NCBI GenBank assembly: GCA_963585895.1
Contig: OY757934.1
Coordinates: 47,863,527-47,927,526 of the forward strand
Source: Sepioteuthis lessoniana
Taxonomy: Eukaryota; Mollusca; Cephalopoda; Myopsida; Loliginidae
Direction: 5' to 3'
DNA: 64,000 nucleotides
Each line of letters opens with the position of its first letter. The first letter of the stretch is position 1. This document shows positions 10,922-24,012 of this stretch, piece by piece. Position numbers and translations under genes: made by a program. The notes below the pieces were generated by a model. The model saw nothing but the letters and a program-made list of their open reading frames with translations, made no database searches and had not been told where the DNA came from.

Positions 10922-12531
10922 TGTGGTGATAGAAACGAAACGATCAATCACGTAATAAGCGAATGCAGCAAACTAGCATAGAAAGAGTATAACAGTAAAC
11001 ACGACTGGGTGGGAAAGGTGATCCACTGGGAATAGTGCAAGAAATTGAAATTTGACCATACGAATAAGTCGTATATGCAAAACCTAGAATCTGTCCTGGA
11101 AAATGAGATGCCCAAACTCCCTGGGGTTTTGACATACAAACGGATCACCTGATCTCGGTCAGATGACCAGACCTATTGATAGTCAACAAAAAAAAAAAAA
11201 ATAAATAAATAAATAATAACTTGCCGAATAGTGGACTCTGCTCTCCAGGCAGACCAGAGATTAAAATTGAATGAAAGCGAAAAGAGAGATAAGTAACTGG
11301 ACTTTGGTAGGGAATTGAAAAAAACTATGGAACATGAAAGTGACGGTGATACCAATTGTAATTGGTGCTCTCGATACAGTCACCAAAGGATTAGTATAGG
11401 GACTGGAGGAATTGGAAATAAGAGGACGAATAGAGACCACCCAAACTACAGCTTTATCAAAATCGGCCAGAATACTGAGAAGAGTCCTGGGGCCTTGAGA
11501 AGACTTGATGTCATTCAAACTCCCACGAGAAACCATCGGCTAACATTAGCGTGAAAAACTCTTAAAAGAGTAATAACAATAACTGTAACTTATAACTTTG
11601 TCTTTAACATCGAATTTAAAGCAAATGTAAAGATGAAAAGTTAAACTTTAGAAAATATGGTAGATCGCTGAACCATAATATACAACTATTTCTTTGCTAA
11701 TAATAAAATCTTTCATTTCTTTTTACTATAGATAAAAGGTGATTTTCCAACATCTTTATGACCTTTATTGATTCCTCTTTAATATTCTTCTTCCATCTTG
11801 ATCCGTTAAATCTTAAAATGTACGGTAGATTGTTATTCTAATGAGCCGGTCTAAAAAGTCTATAGAAAGTCACAAAAATATAATGTATGTTTATATAAGT
11901 TTCAAAATAAGATTTTAAAATGTGTTTGCCTCGATTGTTTTTGTTTTCTATAAGAATAGTTGCAATTGCAGAGAAGTCTTTTTTTTATGCCAGCTTATTT
12001 CTGGTGAAATGGTGCTAATGGATGTGCACTTTGAACCCAACACAAATTTGAAATCCTCTTGTTAAAATATACTCTCGTCGGTAAAATGTGATATTCCGAT
12101 TCAGGCTGTTAAGTTCGCTTGTATTAATTCCGAATCAAATAGAATTCCTTTATTCTTAATTCTCAATGCATTTTATAATATTATTTTCAGTGCATTTCTG
12201 CCGTATTATTTCAAATATATTTCTATAGCGTTGTTTTTAGGGCATTTCTACCATATCATTTTTAAGGCATTTCAATCGTATTAATTTCTACGCGTTTATG
12301 TTTTAATAATGAAAATGTTCACCTTAATTCCAGAATATTAACGATTCATTTTTTTATGTATTTCTGTCGTAAAATAATATAGTTTGTTTATATAAAATAA
12401 TTTACCAGGAATTCAAATCTAGCCAGCGCAAAAATACGTAGATGATTATTTTGTTTTATTCTTTTTTTGAGTTGGGTTAGTTTTTATATTTATTTATTTA
12501 TTCATTTTTCACAAACGACAGAATTTCCTGT

Positions 12532-12596
<65 letters not shown>

Positions 12597-12896
12597 TATA
12601 ATGATTAAAAAAATGCAAGTAAAAACATTTTTTTATTAAAAAGAGTGATTGATGCTCTTATATCAGAGCAGGAAAAACCTATAAAATTGTAAAAATTATG
12701 GACACTGTATCTTCGTTACTTGAATTTTTATGTGCTTTACACAATCTTCAAACGAAGATATGAAAAAAAAAGTTGCTAATAAAGTGTCTTTATACTTTAT
12801 ACTACATAAACACTTTATTACCCACTTTTCCAATTTTCATCTGAAGATTGTGTAAAACACATGAAATTTTAAATAAAAGATTCATAGTGTCCATGA

Positions 12897-12960
<64 letters not shown>

Positions 12961-13272
12961 GCTAAGTCGAAATGTCTTTAATTTTATTTTCAATTTAATT
13001 TTATTATTGAATATATTGTTTCTGTTATTGATATGTCTGGTTACAACTTTCTAAGTTTTGAATTACAGGTGAAACTAATTTTACTCTTCCCTACCGTAAG
13101 TATTAAGCATGTTGGGGTAAATGAAAACAAACACAAAGTCATTTGCCCCGATCCCTATTTTTGGCATGATACAGCAATTCTGGTTCTTTTTACCCGGTCT
13201 GATTTTTTTTCTTTTTTAAAAAGTTTTTTTTTTCTCTCCAAATAACATAAACCATATTTTTAAGTTTCAGCC

Positions 13273-13346
<74 letters not shown>

Positions 13347-16300
13347 TCTTGATGTATGCAAAACAAAATTCCATTGATTTGAAAAAAAAATCTGTTGTCA
13401 TATTTGAGAAAGCTGTCTTTTTAAAATAATTTTATTCGCATTGCGATTCATTTCAAGGCTCAAGAAAACAAGTTTTTTTTTTAAAGTCAATGAATAAATA
13501 AAATTGAATAGAATAAAAACAATTTTAAATCTTATAATCGGAACAGGCATGGGCGCTAAAACATCATTATCATGAAGTCCAGGGTGCTTGCATTAAGTTA
13601 ATGGCCATAAGGTTTTTTTTTTGGTTTTTTATTATAAAAGGACCGGACATTGGCCTTGCAGTTAGAGTGTTCGCCAATGGCCCGGGAGACCTGGGTTCAG
13701 GTCGAGTCATACCAAAGACTCAAAAAATGGTACTTGATGCCTCCTTGCTTAACACTCAGCATTATAAGGTATGTATCAAGGGTAAAGTGAAGCAATCCAG
13801 GGAAATAAGTAGCGCCCTCCCCTATACCTTGGTGTAGTAGCTATCGAAAAGGGAGCCTTCGGGTCACCCTCGACTACGGTCGCCAACTTTACTTACTTTT
13901 ACTTTATTATGAAGAAAAAGTGAAACGATGGAAACCTCGCCATGGAGCAGTTGTCAGCCGATTCTTATTGTCACGAGTCTTATCTTTTTTATTATGGCAC
14001 AGAGTATACACAAGCACTCGTTGCGTCATAATCACAATCGTTGGAAATGGATTCGTCTACCTGAGTTCAAATCTTTTTCTCTTTGCATTTCACATCGTGC
14101 TAATGCCCTTACAAAAGGCATGAGTCCATCAGTTCTCTCCCTACCAATGGTAAATAGTTGGACAAATTGGATTCTTTAGCCTTAGTTAGGTAACCAGACC
14201 AGAAAAAGGAAAATGCTGAATCACTACCAGCTTTACTTTACTTAAAATCTGACCTTGTGTCACATCCTTCTGGTAGTGGAGAGGTTGGGTAAATATATTT
14301 AGTAAGTATTTCATTGTTTATCTTGTTAAATTAGATCTGATGAAATTTTATAAGGGAACATCCTATGATGTAATAGATTACATGCTGGACTCCGACATTG
14401 CTGTAAACAAGTTCAAAATCCAATCACACTATTACGTTTACTTTTGCGCTAATGCTCTGGGGGAAAAGTGGGAAGCCCTTTATTCCAACCTTCTATGGGT
14501 TAAATAGTATCTCTACTTTTTTCCACGAGTATGGTTTTGGTACTAAATAATAATTGATATGACATTAAACAAGAAGATATCCTATTACCATATGTACATG
14601 AATTTACCCAAACCCCTCCGCACGGGCAGGAGGTGACACAAGGTCCATTTTTAAGCAAAGTTTAACAGGTTTGAATTCAGATCTTTTTATTTTCTCAACT
14701 GGTTGCCTAATCAAGGCTAAATAACCCAGTCCACCGAACTATCGCTGGAGGGTATTAGTGCTATGTGAAATGAAATGTGGAGGGTATTAGTGCTAAGTGG
14801 AGGGTATTAGTGCTATGTGAAATGAGATGTGGAGGGTATTAGTGCTAAGTGGAGGGTATTAGTGCTATATGAAATGAAATCATCCTCGTTCAGGATTTGA
14901 ACTCAAGTCACCGTGTCTATTTCCTACGTCGATAACCATTACACCACGGGCACCTCCAAACCGCGTAACAATATCAGTATTATTCAACTTTAAATTCGAA
15001 TCCCATGAAGAAAACTATTTACTTTCTGTCAGTTCATTATTGTTCAAGATTTCAAAGTTGAATGTTTCCTTTTGATGATTAATATTATTTTTAAAAAGAA
15101 TACATTCGAAATATGACATCAGGTAAAAAAGAACGATCTTTTTTTTAAAACTATTTTGTCTTGAAATATTCCATGACTTTTGCAGTGCATCCTTTTTTTT
15201 CTAATTTATTTGATTACCTGATTTTATTAATTAGATAAAATTATTTCCTGTCAGTCCGTCGAGAAAGATCATTGAAACGATTATTAGTTAGGGTAATTAA
15301 ATATTTAACCAAATCTAGATTAAATAAAACTTGGTCAAGGTGATCTCTTGGATAACATCTTTATCTCTGGGAATTATTCTTTTAATTACTCGTAAAACTC
15401 GAAGTTTTGTGCGGTATGACGGTCACCAGTGGGGAAAATGGAATCGGTGAACCAAGTAACAATTTCAGCTGCGGCTGTTTCTGTTTACTTATCTCATTCA
15501 AAAAATCCACCAATCCGCTTTTTCTAGCCTCAGCTATAGGTACAATAGTTAGGTAGATTTAACTCTCTGGCCCTGCTTGTCAACGAATTTAGGAGAAGAA
15601 GAACTTTGAATGGTAATAAGCGTTCTTAGATTGTTATCGTCGTAGATAATAGAATCGACGATCCTTGCTCAAATCTGGTACTAGGCTATTTGAGTTTCAC
15701 TAATGTCCTTGCTATGGGTAAAATAATTGAGCAGACGGTGTTATTTAGTCTTGGTTAGGTAACCTGTCTAGAAGAAGGGAAACTATGAATTCGAAGCAGG
15801 TTTACTCCGCTTAAAAAATTGACCTTGTGTCAAATTCTGTCCATGGCGGAGGAGTTGGGTGAACGCACAAATTGAATTAAAAAACAGGAGCCGAAATCTC
15901 TGAAGAAGTTCTTTAAACTCCAACAACTTTGGTGACACTGGTGCTTCAGAGAATCAGCCCTTGCCCTACCATTGGTCGCGTAGAGAGTGGATAATAGTTG
16001 CATATGCAACTACCGGTCTTCTATTGGATATTACTGCGCCAAGTTTCAGGCTCAAATCCATTAGTCCAATGGAATATCACAAATACAAATGAATCAGTAA
16101 TATTTCGCATTTTTAATTTTCCTTTTTGAGTTTGGTATTGTATTATCAGCTATTTTCTTTATGAAATGAAGCTGCGATCTCCACTCGAAAAATCTACATC
16201 AGTCAGTCAGTTTTTGCAAGCAACTTTTAATTAGTCACTTTATGCGATAATTTTTTTTAAAACAGTCAATTTTGTTAATACTTTATACATCGCTTAACGT

Positions 16301-17460
16301 CTGAGTGCATAAGCATGTATATCCTTTAAGTAAAAAGTCAAACACAACATGGTTATATAACAGTGACTGATCTTGGATGTTTGTAAACTCTCGTAAATTC
16401 AATTTACAATATAATTCCTCTGATTAAAAAAGAAAAATGTACATCTATTTCCTTGCTTATAATAATAGATGATAATAATTACGCGGATGCGTATTTCCAA
16501 TACTCTTGGGAAGACGTGACCCTGGTGGTGACCGTGTCTTCTGTAAAGAGTACGGATGTAACTTATAAGATACATTCAGGTTAATGGGCCGTGCAATTGC
16601 CATGACTAGTTGATTTGGTATCGCTTGTGTGGAATGTGGGGTGGTGGCTCAGTGGTAGATTTTCGGTTTTGCTGTCTGTGGTCGCTAGTTCGATATTCTG
16701 TAGGGTAAATCACGGTTCACACTGCTGATGAAACAGTTGTCCAGTGGTTCTGTATGTCACGCGCAGGTGTTTGCCGGATTTTCTGTTCGTGATAATTTAA
16801 TTTACGATATAATTCCTCTACTTAAAAAAGAAGATTTTTCATCAATCTGATAGCTATTCGTTTATATTTAAGTTATAAAGGCCTTCCAGGTGAAAAAATA
16901 CCAGACAATCTATATTTATGTCCTGGAATATATTTTTTCTTTCAAAGAAATAAAATGCGGATGTCAGTTTGAATAAAATGACCATTTTTTTTTCATTTCA
17001 AAGAATAATTCGGTTATTTATTGAGTCTATTTTTCTCCTTAAAACATTTGATTTAAAAAAAGAAATATTCTTTGTTTATTGATTTTTGTCTTGAGACGAG
17101 TTTAATAATTTTGCCTTAATGTCATGCGATTTGATTGAAGATGAATTAATGTAATTTATCTCTAACCTGCATTTGAATCAACCCTCAACTTCAAAGCTTT
17201 GAAACCGACTTGGGCTTGTTAAAACTGAATTCATCAAACGAACTTGATTGCTCATATTCTTTCTTTCTTCCATTCTTTCTTTCTTTCTTTCTTTCTTTCT
17301 TTTAAACTTGTACTTATAAAAGAACTTTTTTCTTGCCTCCTTTTATCTCACTCTTACTTTGCAAAATTTTCTTTCGGTATTTCTTCTTTAAAATATTTCC
17401 ATTATTATAATTTTTCTTTCTTCCTTTGAAAAATTTTCTTTCAGCTTTTGTACTTGCTCT

Positions 17461-17501
<41 letters not shown>

Positions 17502-17715
17502 TGAAGTCTTTGAACATTTTTTTATTGAATTATTCTCTTTCTAACTTTTTCCTTTATCTTTTTTGATGACTTCATGTTTTATTATTTCTTTCAATCACAC
17601 TTTCTCTTTCTCTTTATTCTCTCTTTCTCCACCCTTCTCTCTCTGTCTCACTCTTTCCTCTTTACTTTCCACTCTTTCTATCTTTCTACCTTTTAAAGAT
17701 TCCCAGAAACTATTT

Positions 17716-17759
<44 letters not shown>

Positions 17760-18386
17760 GTTATTTTGCTTTCCTTTTTCTATCTGTTTGAATAAATGCA
17801 CGCATGCGTATGTATATACGTATACATTTTACGTGTGTATATGCGTGTCTGAAGTACAAGAGGGAGTATGCATGCTTTTTGGAACACATGTGCAGTCGTG
17901 GTGCAATGTCTGCACGTTTTGTGAAATGTATTCATGGATTTTATGGGATCTGAAAAGTCGCACCAAACCACTTAATTCCTTCAGTAATTTTGATCATATA
18001 CTAGTTCTTGTTTTTTTTTTTTCATTTTTTATTTAATAAAAAAACAAACACTCTGTTTCTCAATCCGACACTTGCCCATTTTTCTTAATATCTACATTTA
18101 TATACTTACCTAATTTTCTGCCTCTCTGTCTGTCTGTCTATCTGTCTGTCTCTGTCTATCTGTCTGTCTCTGTCTCTGTCTATCTGTCTCTCTCTATATA
18201 TACATATATATATATATATATACCAATGACTGATGCCTTATATATAAACTTATATGTATGCATATTTAATTTACATATTAAGACAATATTCATATCAATC
18301 ATTGTATCGGTTTTGATTTCAATTTACCTTTCTATCTGTTTAAAGTTATTTTTCTTTTCACTTTCATTTTTACATCTGTAATAACC

Positions 18387-18429
<43 letters not shown>

Positions 18430-19917
18430 AAGTATTTGATCACCCTCAAAAGTTTTAATTTCTCACCCTAAAAAGGTTGTTTTAATGAAACAAATTGAGC
18501 ACCACAATGTTTTTATTTATTATACTAAATACAAGTCTTCCTTTGAACATTAGTATAACTAGATATCTTTTGAAAAATTGATTTGAGAGCGTTTTGCTTC
18601 TTTAGTACTGTGCACGAATAAAAAGTTTTCCAAAAGTTACATAAAACCACCACTTGAATTCACGTTAGACTATATTGTGTTGAATTACAGCTTGCTAGAT
18701 ACTATCTACAATGGCATTGGCCTAACGAGTACAGTGTTTAACAATGGTCCGGGAGACCGGGGTTCAATCCCACGTCAAATCATATCAAAGACTCAAAAAA
18801 TGGTACTTAATGCCGCCTTGCTTAACACCCAGCATTGTAAGGTACGGATCGAGAGTAAAGAAGCAATCCAAGGAATGAAGTAGCGCCCTCCCCTATACCT
18901 CGGTGTAATAGCTTTTGAAAAAGGAGCCTTCGGGTCACCCTTGACTTAAGTCAACAACTTTACCCACTAGATACTACCTGTTTTACCTATGCAGAGGACA
19001 ATTTCAACTGAACCAGTGTCGTTAAAAAATGTGTCAACATCCACTGCGAGGAGTAGACTCTAAGAAACTGGCCTACATGTCAAAATTGCTGTCAAGAAAG
19101 CACTATTGAAGAAGTAAAACATTGTCAAAAGTTCCAGTGGGCCAAGACAGAGGACGACTGGACAATAAAACAGCGTAATAAAGTAATTTGGACTGACAAA
19201 TCAAAGGTCGAAATCTAAACTCAACTAAAAGGTTCTATGTGCAGGTGAGAGTTGGTGAAAGAGCTGCAACCTCCTGTATCACACCAATCTCTGTTTCGGT
19301 ATGTGCACGTGGAAGGAGGCTTTTGCCTATTACAAAGTCGGTGATTTGCACCAGGTGAAGGACAAATTGAATCAGAGTGGCTATCACAGCATACTGCTGC
19401 ACCACGTGATCCCATCTGGAACGTGGTTTGTGACTCAAGGATTTTTACTCATGCAAGATAATGACTCAAATCATACCAGTAAACTCTGACAGAGGGACAT
19501 TAAAAGCAAAGAGGAACAGCACGTCCTACAATTGATATTTTGCCCGGCGCAACCAGCAGACTTAAATCCCATTGAACGGGTGTGGGATGAACTAGACCAA
19601 AAAGTCAGAGCTAAACATGCCACAAGCACGGCTAACTTCTGGCAAGTCTTACAGGAAAGCTGGGCAGAACTATCGTCAGTCTACATCAAGTCTTTAGTGG
19701 AAAGACTGTCTAGAATCTATGAAGCAATGATAGTGACCAAAGGGGGTCATTTTCATGGATGAAATGATTTATAATTTTTTTTTTTTTTTAATTTGTATTT
19801 AATACGGCCCTGTAAGTATAATTAATAAAACTATTGTGGTGCTTAACTTGTTTTATTAAAATTAACACTATTAGGATAAGAAATGAAAATTTTGGTTTGG
19901 ACAAATACTTTTGACTG

Positions 19918-19974
<57 letters not shown>

Positions 19975-20029
19975 ATCGTACGGTGCGTACAAAATTTTAG
20001 AATTGCTTCAAGTTGAGCATACATTATAA

Positions 20030-20069
<40 letters not shown>

Positions 20070-21640
20070 GCATACATTATAAGTTCTAAAAAAAGGTCCT
20101 TTATTCGGCCACGCCTTGTTAGGCGTTTATATCAACTTTCCTTTCTTTTATTGTGGAGTTCTCAGATCAGACGCGACCGAAAAAAGGTCCTTTTTTAGAA
20201 CTTATAATGGTATGTTCTACACAAACCTATATATATATATTTATATATATATAGCTGCAGTATTAGACTGTGGCCGCGAAGTAAGCAAGTTCTAACTTCA
20301 CTGGCGATATTATGTTCACTTCTGGACTAATACCATTGAGAAAGGTATGAACTTTCTCGCCTCCAAGCTATGTAATTTACAAAGCGCTTTGCTTTGATGT
20401 GGCACAAGGCCGAATGAATGGGGCGCCCAATGAGACTCGAACTCACTCGTGTAGGTCTGCTAGTCTAGCTTGCTAACCGTTACACCACCAGAGGTGCCCC
20501 TCGCCTCCAAGCTATGGGTTAAACAGTATCACTGCCGTTCTACAAGGATAACTTTTGCATTAAATAATCCAAAAAGGTTGATATGTCATTAAACAAAGAA
20601 ACCAAACCATATATATATTTCATGTCAGTCTCTCTATCTGTCTGCTGGCATTTTTGTTCGTCTTTTATCACCGTTTTCGGAACGAGAAGTGAAGAATCCA
20701 ATTGGTGGCATCGCTCTTATTTCTGAGTAATTTACCTTTAATTCACGAATTCCACTTTAAAAAATAAAGACGAAACAAAAAACTCTGCACGCCTTTTCAC
20801 GTTAAAAGCATGTAACTAAAATGTGGAAACCTGCTGCACTCACGTGACACGCATAAGTTCGTGTGCCACACAGCGGAATTACCAACCCTCATCCCACTAC
20901 CCACTGTCTTTTTCCTATTTAATCGCACATCTATTGAACTTCGTCTGACGTAAACATTTTGAAAATGGATTTAGTCATTATCTAAAAGGATATTCAATTA
21001 TGAACATCAGCTGCGTTTTTGCCATTATTTCCTTCTATTTACCGTAATTAGTCGTGTATAACTCATATATATTTATAATACGCACGTCTACCTTTTGGCT
21101 ACGAAATTCTGAGAAAAAAAATCTTTTCTGTAAAATACGTGTTGATATTTTGAAATTTGAAGTCGATAAATTTAAACAAAATTTAACATTTGTTCAACTT
21201 GTTATTCGCTTTGTAAAATAAGAACCTACATTGTTTAAGCAATTGTTCGAGACACAAAACTACATAATATTTCGGGAAAAGGCAAGGAAATGTTCATATG
21301 AAAATATAAAAAAAGCACACAATAGAAGAAACAAATTACAAACAAACACACATTCAAGTAGCTATTTCTCTTTAACGGTCGAAGACAAGAATGTTTGTAA
21401 AACATTAGTTAAGTTGGAGCATTAAAATAAATTTTTGGTTATGGCGTCCTGAATATGGCGATGCCTTTATCTGGTAAAAAAATCTAAAGTTTAGTTCTTG
21501 TGTATAATACGCACTTCTTGGTTTTTAGACTGAAACATATGGAATCATGGTGCGTCTTATATGCGACTAATTGCGGTAAAAATAATCTTTGATTTTGTTT
21601 GAACTTAAAAAGAATAATAATCTATAATTTTCTTCCATGA

Positions 21641-21676
<36 letters not shown>

Positions 21677-22741
21677 CGATACTATAATTGTTCCAATTTT
21701 TATGTCAATACCCGGATAATTTCACCGGATAAAGCATTTTCTAATATCTTATTGGCATGTACAAGCTTTAACGCTTTGCAAACCTGGCTGAACTTGATGT
21801 GACTGACATCATGAAAGCATACGCCACCATACTGCTTCAACAATTTCATGCCTTAAGACTTCCCCAATATTTCTTTCTTTTTTTTCTTTCTTTTTTTCAA
21901 TCTTTCTTTTCGATCTTCCGTTTTCCTTTCTCTCTGTCTTTTTTCTTTCTATCTTTTCGATCTTCTTTATTTCTTTCATTTTTAGCCTCTTTCTCAACCT
22001 CTTTCTTTCTTTCTTTCTTTCTGTCCTTTCTTTCTTTCTTTCTTTCTTTCTTAGCCTCTTTCTTTCTTTCTTTCACTGCCTCTTCTTTCTTTCTTTCCTT
22101 CCCAGTCTTAAACGAATTATTCATCAATTGTTTTTATGTAACCTGGATACAAGCAAAGCATTGCATACTCGCTCAGAGCATGATTCGATAACATTCCATA
22201 ACACAATTGACATCCAAAAAAGACGGAGACCAAATTATCAAAAGATGGCGAAAAATAAACTAAAATAACAAAAACTCGTAAATTAATCTGAATTCACCAC
22301 ACACAAAGTTTCAATTCAAATGACAAAATTCACTCAAAGCAAAAAAAAAAAAAAAAAAAAAAAAAAAGAGAGAATTTCTGTCTGTCACTTTAAATCCTAA
22401 TGCATTTTTATATGTATGTTTGGTGCATCTGTTGGGTGTGGCGTTGAAGTTTGTTTGTGTTTACGCGTGGGTGTATTTATAATCATTTCTTTTAATCTTT
22501 CATTCTTCCACATCTGTTAACATCTTCCCAACTTTACGTATCTTTCTGAATCTTTTTACCATCTCTTAGTCCATAAACGCTTTTGAAATCTTTTGTTTCG
22601 GGTATTTCTGTTTACTTCCTGCCCTCTTCTTCTTCTCTCTCTACTCCTCCTCCCTCTCTCTCTCTCTCTTTCTCTCTTTATCTCTCTATCACACACACAG
22701 ACACGATTTTTATCTATCTATCTATTTATCTATCTATCTTC

Positions 22742-22792
<51 letters not shown>

Positions 22793-22915
22793 TATCTGTA
22801 TCTATCAGTCTATATTTCTACGCATCTATCTCCATCCATTTATATCTATCTCACAGTGTTCGAATTTCTCTCAGTATATAAATATATATATATAACCATT
22901 CATATCTATTACGTT

Positions 22916-22959
<44 letters not shown>

Positions 22960-23833
22960 TATATATATATTTGGCCACCCTCAAATTTTTTATTTCTCAT
23001 CTTAAAAGTGTTATTTTTAAGGAAACACGTGAAGCTCTACAAGTCTTCATGAGCCACATTAAATATGAATTAAACCAAAAACTTTTAAAAACTTTTGATT
23101 CATCAAAATGACCCCCTTTGGCCGCTATCGCTACTTCATAGATTCTCGGCATTCTTTCCACCAAAGACTGAATGTAGACTGATGATAGTTCAGCCCAGCT
23201 CTCCTGCAAGACTAGCCGTAGGTGAGTCACGCTTGTGGCTTGTTTAGCTCTGAATTTTCATCCCACACCTGTTCGACGGGATTTAAATCCGATGATTGCG
23301 CCGGCCAAAATATCAGTCGTTGGACGTGCTGTTTATTCCTCTTTGCTTTTAATGTCCCTCTGTCAGAGTTTTCTGGTATTCTTAGGGTCATTATCTTGCA
23401 TGAGTACAAATCCTTGACTCACAAGCCACCTTCCAGATGGGATCACGTGGTGCTGCAGTATCTTTGGTATGATTTGACCTGTGATTGAACCCCGGTCTCC
23501 CGGACTATTGGCGAACTCTCTACTCGTTAAGTCAATGCCCCTGTTGATAGTATCTAGCAAGCTGTAATTCAACACAATATAGTCTAACGTGAATTCAAGT
23601 GGTGGTTTTATGTAACTTTTGGAAAACTTTTTATTCGTGCACAGTACTAAAGAAGCAAAACGCTCTCAAATCAATTTTTCAAAAGATATCTAGTTATACT
23701 AATGTTCGAAGGAAGACTCGTATTTAGTATAATAAATAAAAACATTGTGGTGCTCAATTTGCTTCATTAAAAAAAAACCTTTTTAGGGTGAGAAATTAAA
23801 ACTTTTGAGGGTGATCAAATACTTTTTACCAGT

Positions 23834-23875
<42 letters not shown>

Positions 23876-23973
23876 CATGACCTAAAGTTAGGCGAGTTTC
23901 GATCCCAGCTTGAAGCGTCACAATAGGCCACACTGAGGAGTTATGACTCAACGAAACAGTATGTCTGTGGATG

Positions 23974-24012
<39 letters not shown>

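Noticed and set aside
10723..10947. Open frames rich in Tyr or Ile/Ser/Leu over microsatellites
   Set aside because: They are translations of (AAT)n, (TA)n and (CT)n repeats. The same holds for the frames near 12848, 17563, 22583, 29438, 45045, 61372, 61472 and 62049.
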